DNA from: Candidatus Krumholzibacteriia bacterium
GTDB lineage: Bacteria > Krumholzibacteriota > Krumholzibacteriia > LZORAL124-64-63
Length of the DNA: 10,284 nucleotides
Reading direction: 5' to 3'
Assembly: GCA_029935695.1 (NCBI GenBank)
Contig: JAOZJV010000074.1
Span: 1 to 10,284, forward strand
Shown here: positions 1 to 6,110 of the stretch, in pieces
Position numbering within the stretch: position 1 is the first letter of the stretch
Layout: the number at the start of each line of letters is the position of its first letter
Translations under genes and position numbers: made by a program
The notes under the pieces: generated by a model
What the model saw: the letters and a program-made list of their open reading frames with translations, nothing else
The model's database searches: none
What the model was told of the DNA's origin: nothing

Positions 1-1046
1 AGATACCGCTGCAAATCCTCAGCCAAAGCCCCCGCCGATTCGTACCGCTCTTCCTTCTCCTTGGCCAGCGCCTTGTTGGTGATGGTCTCCACATCACCCC
101 GAAAAACCTTGTCCACGGTGCCCAGCTGAAGAGGCTCTTCTTCACTGATGCGCCGCATGGCTTCGGCAAAGCCGGAAGTATCAACATCCAGAGGCAGCTT
201 ACCCGCCAGCAGTTCGTACAGGATCACACCTAATTGGTAAACATCAGAGCGCCCGTCCAGTTCCTGATTCTTGCCCGATGCCTGCTCGGGACTCATGTAC
301 GCCAGAGTGCCCACCAGCTGTCCGGGAATGGTGTGCAAGGTGGCCAGCTGGCCATCCAAATCCGTGGCCCGGGCCACACCGAAATCCAGAATGCGGATTT
401 GGAATGAACCGTCATCAGTGCGGCAGGCCATGATGTTCGAGGGCTTCAGGTCACGGTGCAACACCTGGTGCTGGTGGGCATACTCCACGGCCTGGCAAAT
501 GAAAATGGCCAGTTCGACTTTCTCATGAGGCGTGAGTTCTTCCTCGGCCACGAACTCACCCAACGGCCGGCCTGGGGCGTACTCCATGGCAAAGTAGGCT
601 TGGCCGCTGTCGGTGGTGCCGGCTTCGAAGATTTGCACGATGCCAGGGTGGCTGAGCTGGCCCAGGATCTGGATTTCCTGGCGGAAGCGGTTGCTGATGG
701 AACGATCAGCTAAGCCGGCGTGGAGGATTTTTACGGCTACTTCGCGAGATGGAGTTTCCTGTCTGGCCAGGTAGACGGTGCCCATGCCGCCTTTGCCGAT
801 GGGGTGTAGCAGGGTGAAGCTGCCTACGGTGGTTCCTGAGCTAATAATGTCAGTGTCCTGGGGGTCATCCGGTTTTAGGAAGTTGCCCATGCCGTGGTCG
901 TCGTTGGTCAGCATTGATTCGACGAGGGAGCGAAGTTCGGGGTTGGTATGGCATTTTTGATCAAGGAAATCAGGCAGATTGTCAGGGGCGATGCCCTCAG
1001 TGGAGGAGAAAATCTCCATGGCTTGTTGCCATAGTTCAGAGCTCAT
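1..1046 (-). CDS. Hanks-type Ser/Thr protein kinase, N-terminal part (C-terminus beyond window)
   Basis: Reading the minus strand from the ATG at 1046 gives 348 uninterrupted codons to the window edge. Residues 1-70 form a polar leader (MSSELWQQAMEIF...), the usual start of kinases paired with ECF sigma factors. The kinase domain begins near residue 75: glycine-rich loop GKGGMGTVY (84-92), ATP-binding Lys106 in VAVK, alpha-C Glu124, catalytic loop HRDLKPSN (His197, Asp199, Lys201, Asn204), DFG at 221-223, and activation-segment GTLAYMSPEQ. All catalytic residues are present, so it should be an active kinase phosphorylating Ser/Thr. Family members often continue into a membrane segment and TPR or WD repeats, which would lie off the window. 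No Shine-Dalgarno precedes the start; a 9-codon leader frame with a good ribosome-binding site overlaps it, suggesting translational coupling. Such kinases are normally encoded just after their ECF sigma gene; here the sigma gene is 1.8 kb away, with other genes between. Targets are unknown. Confidence 0.95.
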   Translation of the reverse strand, partial: MSSELWQQAMEIFSSTEGIAPDNLPDFLDQKCHTNPELRSLVESMLTNDDHGMGNFLKPDDPQDTDIISSGTTVGSFTLLHPIGKGGMGTVYLARQETPSREVAVKILHAGLADRSISNRFRQEIQILGQLSHPGIVQIFEAGTTDSGQAYFAMEYAPGRPLGEFVAEEELTPHEKVELAIFICQAVEYAHQHQVLHRDLKPSNIMACRTDDGSFQIRILDFGVARATDLDGQLATLHTIPGQLVGTLAYMSPEQASGKNQELDGRSDVYQLGVILYELLAGKLPLDVDTSGFAEAMRRISEEEPLQLGTVDKVFRGDVETITNKALAKEKEERYESAGALAEDLQRY

Positions 1047-1065
1047 GGGGTCGGAAATCTGACAT
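1036..1065 (-). CDS. Nine-codon leader peptide overlapping the kinase start; remnant of a sigma-gene 5' end
   Basis: ATG at 1065 starts MSDFRPHEL, with the TGA at 1038-1036. The kinase ATG (1046) lies inside this frame, 6 nt before the leader's stop codon. A GGGGA ribosome-binding site (complement of 1075-1079) sits 9 nt upstream of the leader ATG. The same GGGGA, spacing and first codons (MSDSRPH) are found at the real sigma-factor gene at 3425. What is seen: near-identical DNA through the sequence CCCCAT, then abrupt divergence. Inference: this is the truncated start of a duplicated sigma gene, now serving to deliver ribosomes to the kinase by termination-reinitiation. Translation of so short a frame cannot be proven from sequence. 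Confidence 0.4.
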   Translation of the reverse strand: MSDFRPHEL

Positions 1066-1150
1066 TTTTTTCAATCCCCGAAAAAAAGAATGATAGGATA
1101 AACCCAAAAAAATCGTATTGGTTGATGTGGGGACATTATCTCCTATTGCG
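1045..1150. repeat. Divergent promoter region, duplicate copy A (of 3405-3510)
   Basis: This 106-bp block aligns over its full length with 3405-3510 (also 106 bp, offset 2360) needing only one compensating one-base gap pair, with roughly three quarters identity by eye. Shared landmarks, in order, are ATGGGG, AATCTGACATTTTTT, AATCCCC, an A7 run, GAATGAT, the 28-nt element, GGGG, CATTATC and CCTATTGCG. Both copies sit between a minus-strand signalling gene (kinase or sigma) and a plus-strand start of a secreted protein. The block therefore marks an old segmental duplication. Confidence 0.85.
1091..1118 (+). promoter_or_regulatory. 28-nt surface-protein regulatory element, copy 1 (most diverged)
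   Basis: This copy begins TGATAGGATA and ends AATCGTAT, matching the consensus TGATGGGATT ... TACGCAC at fixed length with no gaps, and follows an A7 run as the other copies do. It ends exactly 103 nt before the ATG of a broken secreted-protein gene at 1222, the same distance as copy 4 to its gene. It is the weakest match of the four at the 3' part (TCGTAT instead of TACGCAC). That would fit relaxed constraint after the downstream gene was lost (inference). Confidence 0.55.
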
Positions 1151-1163
1151 GTGCGTGATTCAA
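1135..1163 (-). promoter_or_regulatory. Predicted sigma70-type promoter for the leader and kinase
   Basis: On the minus strand a -35-like TTGAAT (complement of 1158-1163) is separated by 17 nt from a -10-like GATAAT (complement of 1135-1140), which matches TATAAT at five of six positions. The corresponding promoter of the sigma gene has the same GATAAT and the same 17-nt spacing. The transcript would begin near 1128, leaving about 60 nt before the leader ATG at 1065. The call rests on the match to consensus plus conservation between the two copies. Confidence 0.45.
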
Positions 1164-1221
1164 CATGAAGATTTTTCAATTCTGGATACACTGATTTGGG
1201 GTCAAACAGGAGGGCTTGATG

Positions 1222-1269
1222 ATGAAAAGGCGGCGGAGACCGTTGGTAAGTACATTTGTGAATTTTTGA
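1222..1269 (+). pseudogene. 5' remnant of a secreted-protein gene (signal-peptide start)
   Basis: A perfect Shine-Dalgarno AGGAGGG (1208-1214) stands 7 nt before ATG 1222, which opens MKRRRRPLVSTFVNF and stops at TGA 1267-1269. The basic N-terminus running into hydrophobic residues resembles the first part of a signal peptide that is then cut off. Its distance from the 28-nt element (103 nt) equals that of the intact Asp-box protein gene at 8934. A remnant of a C-terminal sorting domain lies 1.3 kb downstream on the same strand. I read this as the beginning of a surface-protein gene whose body was replaced by the AAA ATPase gene. A functional 15-residue peptide cannot be excluded. Confidence 0.45.
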
Positions 1270-1312
1270 AACGGTGTTAAGGCGGACGGAATAAATGGGA
1301 AGCACACAGGTC

Positions 1313-1363
1313 TTGACAATTTCTTAGAATCGTCCAATATGCAGTGAGGGTGCAATTTGGACG
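1313..1363 (+). promoter_or_regulatory. Possible promoter and inverted-repeat operator for the AAA ATPase gene
   Basis: A perfect -35 hexamer TTGACA (1313-1318) is followed after 19 nt by TATGCA (1338-1343), a poor and long-spaced -10. Around it lies a perfect 7-bp inverted repeat, CGTCCAA (1331-1337) and TTGGACG (1357-1363), separated by 19 nt. It ends just before the likely ribosome-binding site AAGGTGA. It could be an operator or a leader hairpin masking the start region. This gives the ATPase gene a promoter of its own, independent of the 28-nt element upstream. Confidence 0.35.
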
Positions 1364-1375
1364 AAAGGTGAAGTA

Positions 1376-2599
1376 GTGTATATCCATAGAACACTTGAAA
1401 ACCACATTTCTCAAGCTTCAAACCATTTTCCCGTTGTTATGGTTGTCGGAGCTCGACAGGTAGGCAAAACAACAATTCTGCAGAAGCTGAGTTCCTCGGG
1501 GCGAACCTATGTAAGCTTGGATGATCCTCTTCTATTGGAATTGGCTCGAAGTGACCCCGCCCTTTTTCTGCAACGATTCCCTGGAGATGTGCTTATTGAT
1601 GAAATCCAGTATGCACCTGGCCTGCTACCCTACATCAAAATAGAGGTCGACAATCAGCATCAGGCTGGGCGGTTCTGGCTGACAGGGTCTCAGCAGTTCC
1701 ACTTAATGAATGAAGTAACAGAATCTCTGGCTGGTCGGGTGGCTATTATCCAAATGCTTGGGTTATCTTTGAGGGAACGCTTAGGTCGAAATTCGACGGA
1801 TAAGCCTTTTTTGCCAACCCCTGCCGAATTAGAAAACCGTTCTGCAGACAATCCTGATTTAACACTTAAAGAGTTGTTCGACATCATCTGGCAAGGTTCT
1901 TTTCCTGGGATGGTTTTGAACCCAGACATGAATCGCGACCTGTTTTTCAGCTCCTATGTTCAGACGTACCTTCAACGTGATATTCGCGATTTGGCTAGAG
2001 TTGGGGATGAGATGGCATTTCTGCGTTTTGTCCGCGCATGTGCTGCCCGGTCTGCGCAGATGTTGAATGTTTCGGAGTTAGCCAGGGATGTGGACATTGC
2101 TCCAAATACTGCCAAGAATTGGCTTTCGATTCTCCAGACATCAGGCTTGGTTTTCTTGTTGGAGCCCTATCATACAAATGTAACGAAGAGGCTGATCAAA
2201 TCTCCAAAACTTTACTTTCTGGATACCGGCCTGTGTGCCTGGCTTACTGAGTGGAGTAGCCCCGAAACTTTGGAGGCCGGGGCAACCAGCGGCGCTATTT
2301 TGGAAACTTGGATCATGGCTGAGCTTCTGAAAACATGGTGGCACCATGGCCGTCGTGCTCCTTTCTATTACTATCGGGATAAGGACAAAAAAGAGATCGA
2401 TCTTCTCATTGAGCAGGATGGAACTCTTTTCCCTCTTGAGTTCAAGAAGACTGCGTCTCCGAGAAAAGATGCAGTTCGGCATTTTAAGGTATTGGAAAAA
2501 CTACCTTTGCCCATTGGCCCTGGGGGGGTTATTTGCTTAGCAAACAGGTCACTCCCTTTGGGGGATGATGTAGTTACGATACCTGTCGGGTGGATATAA
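1376..2599 (+). CDS. AAA ATPase with DUF4143-type, PD-(D/E)XK-like C-terminal domain
   Basis: This 407-residue protein is a full-length member of the ATP-binding AAA_14/DUF4143 family. The GTG start is chosen because the product then begins MYIHRTLENHISQ...FPVVMVVGARQVGKTT, as family members do; AAGGTGA lies just upstream. Walker A is GARQVGKTT (25-33), Walker B is DVLIDE (71-76), and WLTGSQQ is the family's sensor-like motif. A helical, winged-helix-like middle part includes SELARDVDIAPNTAKNWL. Near the C-terminus Glu340-Ile-Asp342 and Glu355-Phe-Lys357 form an ExD...ExK pattern like PD-(D/E)XK nucleases. The biochemical role of the family is not established; members are widespread, strain-variable accessory genes with patchy distribution. 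The gene is flanked by the 5' and 3' remnants of a surface-protein gene and splits a sigma-kinase pair, so it looks acquired. Family assignment is firm; function is not. Confidence 0.93.
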   Translation: MYIHRTLENHISQASNHFPVVMVVGARQVGKTTILQKLSSSGRTYVSLDDPLLLELARSDPALFLQRFPGDVLIDEIQYAPGLLPYIKIEVDNQHQAGRFWLTGSQQFHLMNEVTESLAGRVAIIQMLGLSLRERLGRNSTDKPFLPTPAELENRSADNPDLTLKELFDIIWQGSFPGMVLNPDMNRDLFFSSYVQTYLQRDIRDLARVGDEMAFLRFVRACAARSAQMLNVSELARDVDIAPNTAKNWLSILQTSGLVFLLEPYHTNVTKRLIKSPKLYFLDTGLCAWLTEWSSPETLEAGATSGAILETWIMAELLKTWWHHGRRAPFYYYRDKDKKEIDLLIEQDGTLFPLEFKKTASPRKDAVRHFKVLEKLPLPIGPGGVICLANRSLPLGDDVVTIPVGWI

Positions 2600-2605
2600 G
2601 AATTA

Positions 2606-2816
2606 ATGCCGATGACAATAGAACTCAGCATCTTCGATATGACAGGCAAGCGCATTGCCGAGTTGGCAGACCGTGCATTCCAAGTCGGTGTCCACACTTT
2701 GGATTGGCAAATAGATCCACTGACTATCCTTGAATCACCTTACGGCCTGGGGAAGGTATTGCTATTTGACGGGGATACTTTCAAATATTTTCAGGCTCCT
2801 TCAATCAGGCCATATG
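2606..2816 (+). pseudogene. 3' remnant of a surface protein: FlgD-Ig-like C-terminal sorting domain
   Basis: The frame starting MPMTIELSIFDMTGKRIAEL and continuing AFQVGVHTLDWQ matches the last domain of the S8 protease in this window (VQISVYDVAGHQIAVL ... EEGLRQVVWNG). A normal domain has an upstream NPFNP strand and a preceding catalytic or repeat region; here nothing precedes it but the ATPase stop codon, seven bases before the ATG. The end is also altered: the frame runs past the expected terminal strand (VLLFDGDTFKYF) into DNA overlapping the sigma gene, stopping only at 2920. A free-standing sorting domain without signal peptide has no obvious use, so I treat it as the tail of a destroyed gene whose head is at 1222. 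It shares the reading frame of the ATPase, separated from it by the TAA and two codons. Confidence 0.6.
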
Positions 2817-2857
2817 AAAACTTGCAATCTGCCGAGGCTAAAAGTTGCAATCTGCCG
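2817..2857. repeat. 18-bp direct repeat across the sigma gene's stop codon
   Basis: AAAACTTGCAATCTGCCG (2817-2834) recurs as AAAAGTTGCAATCTGCCG (2840-2857), 17 of 18 identical, with five bases between. The right copy is the last coding sequence of the sigma gene (ADCNF and stop at 2840-2838); the left copy lies beyond it, where the surface-protein remnant fades out. The 23-nt period is not a codon multiple, so it is not a protein repeat. It probably marks a recombination or duplication junction. Confidence 0.75.
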
Positions 2858-3425
2858 CATCCGTCTCCATCCTGGCAAAAAGAAAGGCCCGGGCAGTACG
2901 CCAATCTCTTTGCACCGTAACTTCGGAAACCTCCAAAGCCAAAGCCGTCTCGGCAATGCTTAACCCCGTGAAAAACCGCAGCAGCACCACATTGACTTTA
3001 CGTTCATCAACAGATTCCAGATCATTCAATGCCAGATCCAAAGCCAGAATATCCAGACTGCCGGTATCAAAGGGAATATCGTCAAGTTCAACCGGCACCC
3101 GCTGCAGGTTGCCTCCGTGCTTGACGGCTGCTTTGCGACGAGCCTGGTCGACCAGAATGTTGCGCATGGCCTGAGCCGCCGCGCCAAAAAAATGACCTCG
3201 GCTGTTCCATCCGGAATTGATTTCACCTTCGAGCCGAAGGTAGGCCTCGTGGACCAGGGCGGTGGGCTGGAGAGTTTGGCCGGCTGGGGTGTGATGCATC
3301 ATCGACCGGGCCAGGAGGCGCAGTTCGTTGTATAGAACCGGAAGCAAATCAGCACACGGAGTCTGGTCACCCTGTTGCAGAGTGTTGAGGATACCGGTCA
3401 CCAGATGGGGCCGCGAATCTGACAT
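2838..3425 (-). CDS. ECF-type RNA polymerase sigma factor (kinase-associated, Sig-70_X6-like)
   Basis: The product has 195 residues from ATG 3425 (MSDSRPHLVTGIL). A TTG nine bases further upstream would add three residues, but the GGGGA ribosome-binding site (complement of 3435-3439) is 9 nt from the ATG and would overlap that TTG. Sigma region 2 contains LLPVLYNELRLLARSMM and TALVHEAYLRL, then GHFFGAAAQAMRNILVDQARRK, diagnostic of this ECF group. Region 4 holds LLRFFTGLSIAETALALEVSEVTVQRDWRTARAFL, a clear helix-turn-helix. Known biology: members of this group lack a classical anti-sigma factor and are usually encoded immediately before a Ser/Thr kinase, thought to control them by phosphorylation. 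Here the partner kinase on the same strand is at 1-1046, separated by the ATPase and gene remnants. The gene is divergent from the S8 protease. A role in transcribing the secreted-protein genes is inference. Confidence 0.93.
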   Translation of the reverse strand: MSDSRPHLVTGILNTLQQGDQTPCADLLPVLYNELRLLARSMMHHTPAGQTLQPTALVHEAYLRLEGEINSGWNSRGHFFGAAAQAMRNILVDQARRKAAVKHGGNLQRVPVELDDIPFDTGSLDILALDLALNDLESVDERKVNVVLLRFFTGLSIAETALALEVSEVTVQRDWRTARAFLFARMETDAADCNF

Positions 3426-3510
3426 TTTTTCCAATCCCCAAAAAAAGAATGATGGGATTCATCCTAAAAATACGCACTGAGTAGTAGGGGGAGCATTATC
3501 CCCTATTGCG
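3405..3510. repeat. Divergent promoter region, duplicate copy B (of 1045-1150)
   Basis: This is the better-preserved partner of 1045-1150. It begins inside the sigma gene (codons 1-7), covers its ribosome-binding site and the 28-nt element, and ends at CCTATTGCG. Because the sigma gene is intact on this side, this copy probably represents the ancestral arrangement. Confidence 0.85.
3450..3477 (+). promoter_or_regulatory. 28-nt surface-protein regulatory element, copy 2 (S8 protease)
   Basis: Starts TGATGGGATT and ends ATACGCAC, preceded by CCCC and an A7 run plus GAA. It ends 118 nt before the protease ATG. GGGATT and ACGCACT have the relative placement of a -35/-10 pair of an alternative (ECF-like) sigma factor, though the exact boundaries are uncertain. 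Similarity to the other copies continues weakly into the next 20 nt (TGAGTAGTAGGGGG). Confidence 0.6.
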
Positions 3511-3523
3511 ATCTGCTGCGCAA
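3495..3523 (-). promoter_or_regulatory. Predicted sigma70-type promoter for the ECF sigma gene
   Basis: On the minus strand, TTGCGC (complement of 3518-3523), a 17-nt spacer, then GATAAT (complement of 3495-3500). The -10 and spacing are the same in copy A at 1135-1163; the -35 is weaker here. Transcription would start near 3488, about 60 nt before the sigma ATG, and would overlap the 28-nt element in the opposite direction. Divergent transcripts may therefore interfere with each other (inference). Confidence 0.4.
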
Positions 3524-3595
3524 CACCAACGTTCAGGTGCCGGGATCAGGCAGGAAACCGTGTTTGAGACAATTTGTTTTTTGGGGGAGGAAACC

Positions 3596-5980
3596 ATGAA
3601 CACCAAAACGCTAATGGCCCTTGTTTTTCTGTTTGTAACAGCAATATCAACATGTCCGCCTGACCAGGCCATGGCCGGCATTGATGTCTCCATGCTGTTG
3701 GAAGTCGATCAGAACCAAAACCATCTTGCCGATTCTCTTGAAGATTCCATTGCCGTTTTGATAGCCGAAGGAAAGGGTGAATCTTCCCTGAGGATCGTCG
3801 CCCTGCTGGATTCATCGCCGGGAAAACAGGATACCGATCTGTTGAAAAGCCACGGCGGCACGGTGACACACCGCTTCCATCGGGTTATCGACGGTATGGC
3901 AGGAAATGTCCCTGCCTCTGCTCTTGACGCATTGGCATCTGAATGGGGAGACAAACTTGCCCTCATCGAAATTGATGGAGAGTTGCAGTTAGCCATGGAT
4001 ACTTCGGTCCAACAAACCAGGGCCAGGCCGTTGGTTTGGGATGCCCGGCCCAATGGTTATGGGGTGACCGGATCAGCCAGTACCACCATTGCCATTCTGG
4101 ACACGGGCATTGACGATACCCATCCGGATTTGGCCGACAAATTAGTTTTTTGGCATGACTTCCACGAGACAGCAGAGCCAGAGCCCATGGACAACAATGG
4201 ACATGGTACTTTTGTCGCTGGTATTGCTCTTGGTTCAGGTGCTTCCATGGGCGGCGAGCCAATCTCTCATCTCCCGTTTACCTTCAGGTCACCTATCGGT
4301 AGCAACATGTTTTATAAACGGGGGCAATGGATACCGGTTGTCGGTGATGGAGTGGTGACCATGGATATGATCTGGTCGGTTGACGGAGAATTTTGCCTTG
4401 GTTTGGGACCCTTTGGCTTGCCCATTGATGGACCTTACTGCGCCACCGGTACTTCCAATTATGTGGTTTTCAATATTACTGAAGCAGGCAATTATTCCAT
4501 TCTATATGACGGGGGCATCATAGGTGCGGGTTGTGAATCTTCCAATACCATCACCATACCCTATGAGCAGATTGGCGACGGCTATAACCTCTTCAGGGGC
4601 ATGGCTCCTGATTGCAATTTAGCAGGTTTTAAAGTGGTGAACGATTGGGGCAATAATGCTGGGTTTGTCTCTGCGGCAATTGCGGCTATGGACTCCCTTG
4701 CTGGATGCAATAATCAATATGGCATCAAAGTCGCCAGCATGAGTGCGGGGGTGACTTTCAGTTCTTCTCTGCGGATGGCTGCGGAAAATGTTCCGACGTA
4801 TGGAACTGTCATGGTTGGAATCACGCATAACAACTATCCCGATTTTATTGGCGACCCTGGCCGAGCGCCCAATATCATCACTGTCGGTGCAGTGAATGAA
4901 TATGGGCTCTTGACCGATTACACAAGTATTGGTCGGGACACCACACCCTATAAGCCGGATGTCTTGGCACCTGGAGGTACAAGGCCGCTGCATGGGACTG
5001 GTTTGATGGGAATTGATACTAATGATTCCGATGGGTATTACGACCTGTCTTATCCAGACCGGGTGCCGAACGATTATTGTAATAACGCCTCTGGAACATC
5101 TTACGCAGCTCCTCATGTGGCCGGTCTTGTGGCTTTGGTTATTGATGCTCTGGAATCGACCGGGTCTGCTTGGGCTTACACTTTGCAAGAGGCCCACCTG
5201 GTAAAAAACATCATCCTTTTGACGGCCACTGAAACCAACAAGCCACGTGAGGACAATTACGCACTTTACAACCCAACTCTGGACCGCGGAGGCAAGGACC
5301 GTTTCGAAGGCTATGGCATCATCAATGCCGATGCCGCCATCGAGGCCGTCTTCAATCAAATGCCCGGTGATGCCTTAAACGTTGCTATTACTTTTGGTGA
5401 CAACCCAAATGATCGCCGCTGCTGGGCCACATCATTAAGCTCTTTGCACGGCAACGCGGAAATCAATTTGTCGGTGCCCTCAACCCTGGATGCTGACCTC
5501 TACATTTATGAACCAAATTACGATGATGGCGACCCCATTCTGGTGGCCAGTTCCATCAACTCGATGCCTGGTGATGATGAAAGTATTGCGTTCGAACCTA
5601 TTGAAGGCCGCGAGTATTTTTTGACCGTCAAGCGCATCGACGGATTTGGGGAAGCTGTGCTGGATGTTTACTTCCCTTCGTTGAGCAATGTGGTTGATGC
5701 AACAGCTCCGCAGTTGGTTGATATTTATCCCAACCCCTTCAATCCACGCACGACCATCAAGTTCAATGTGGGCCGGAAAGGATCGGTGCAGATTTCGGTG
5801 TACGATGTGGCCGGTCATCAGATTGCCGTGTTGGAAGATCAGGTTTTTGAGGAAGGGCTGCGGCAGGTTGTTTGGAATGGATGCGACAAGTTTGGCAGTG
5901 CCGTTGCTTCAGGACCATATTTTGTGCAGATAAAAAGTGAGCTTGGGGTTGAGCAGAAGAAGATCATGTTGGTTCGCTGA
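3596..5980 (+). CDS. Secreted subtilisin-like serine protease (S8) with C-terminal sorting domain
   Basis: The start is ATG 3596 after GGGGGAGG (3583-3590), giving 794 residues; an in-frame codon at 3506 lacks a ribosome-binding site and would bury the signal peptide. Residues 1-28 are a signal peptide (MNTKT-LMALVFLFVTAIST..AMA). Asp38-x-Asn-x-Asn-x-Leu-x-Asp46 is an EF-hand-like calcium loop. Residues about 60-150 look like an I9 propeptide. The S8 domain carries the full triad: Asp169 (AILDTGID), His203 (NGHGTFVAGI) and Ser502 (ASGTSYAAPHVAG); the oxyanion Asn is probably in THNNYPD. About 110 extra residues (roughly 218-330, with Cys and Gly-rich beta-like sequence) separate the His motif from the FRGMAPDCNLAGFKV segment. 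A beta-rich, pre-peptidase-like domain (about 590-700) follows, then a FlgD-Ig-like/type IX-like sorting domain from YPNPFNPRTTIKF (711) to the end. It should act outside the cell or on its surface. The 28-nt element lies 118 nt upstream. Confidence 0.95.
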   Translation: MNTKTLMALVFLFVTAISTCPPDQAMAGIDVSMLLEVDQNQNHLADSLEDSIAVLIAEGKGESSLRIVALLDSSPGKQDTDLLKSHGGTVTHRFHRVIDGMAGNVPASALDALASEWGDKLALIEIDGELQLAMDTSVQQTRARPLVWDARPNGYGVTGSASTTIAILDTGIDDTHPDLADKLVFWHDFHETAEPEPMDNNGHGTFVAGIALGSGASMGGEPISHLPFTFRSPIGSNMFYKRGQWIPVVGDGVVTMDMIWSVDGEFCLGLGPFGLPIDGPYCATGTSNYVVFNITEAGNYSILYDGGIIGAGCESSNTITIPYEQIGDGYNLFRGMAPDCNLAGFKVVNDWGNNAGFVSAAIAAMDSLAGCNNQYGIKVASMSAGVTFSSSLRMAAENVPTYGTVMVGITHNNYPDFIGDPGRAPNIITVGAVNEYGLLTDYTSIGRDTTPYKPDVLAPGGTRPLHGTGLMGIDTNDSDGYYDLSYPDRVPNDYCNNASGTSYAAPHVAGLVALVIDALESTGSAWAYTLQEAHLVKNIILLTATETNKPREDNYALYNPTLDRGGKDRFEGYGIINADAAIEAVFNQMPGDALNVAITFGDNPNDRRCWATSLSSLHGNAEINLSVPSTLDADLYIYEPNYDDGDPILVASSINSMPGDDESIAFEPIEGREYFLTVKRIDGFGEAVLDVYFPSLSNVVDATAPQLVDIYPNPFNPRTTIKFNVGRKGSVQISVYDVAGHQIAVLEDQVFEEGLRQVVWNGCDKFGSAVASGPYFVQIKSELGVEQKKIMLVR

Positions 5981-6044
5981 GGGTGCTTTGTGTCTCGAAG
6001 AATGTCGCTGGTTGATATGAACCCAGGAAACTCCCAAAAAAGGA

Positions 6045-6072
6045 TGATGGGATTCACACTTAGAATACGAAC
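6045..6072 (+). promoter_or_regulatory. 28-nt surface-protein regulatory element, copy 3 (now before the DUF1016 gene)
   Basis: Starts TGATGGGATT, identical to copy 2 over ten bases, and ends ATACGAAC; preceded by CCC and an A6 run. Unlike the other copies there is no 100-nt leader: codons resembling the interior of a DUF1016 protein begin at or within its last bases. The gene formerly controlled here seems to be gone. Confidence 0.55.
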
Positions 6073-6110
6073 AAAACGGAGCGGATCGGGCTGAATACGA
6101 TATCCGGCTT

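Noticed and set aside
271..960. Several plus-strand open frames of 60-85 codons opposite the kinase
   Set aside because: They are antisense to a kinase frame with every catalytic motif intact, and have no ribosome-binding sites or recognisable products.
2606..2920. An independent 104-residue gene starting at ATG 2606
   Set aside because: The first 65 residues are only the end of a sorting domain, and the last third is antisense to the sigma gene; no ribosome-binding site precedes the ATG.
3426..3434. TTG 3434 as start of the sigma factor
   Set aside because: The GGGGA ribosome-binding site would touch the TTG but is 9 nt from the ATG at 3425. The duplicate copy conserves the ATG, while its corresponding TTG also overlaps the ribosome-binding site.
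3506..3595. An N-terminal extension of the S8 protease from 3506
   Set aside because: It would place 30 polar residues before a clear signal peptide, and the strong GGGGGAGG directly precedes ATG 3596.
4619..5359. A 246-codon minus-strand open frame
   Set aside because: It lies antisense to the S8 protease catalytic region, including the Ser502 motif. Its translation has no recognisable domain.
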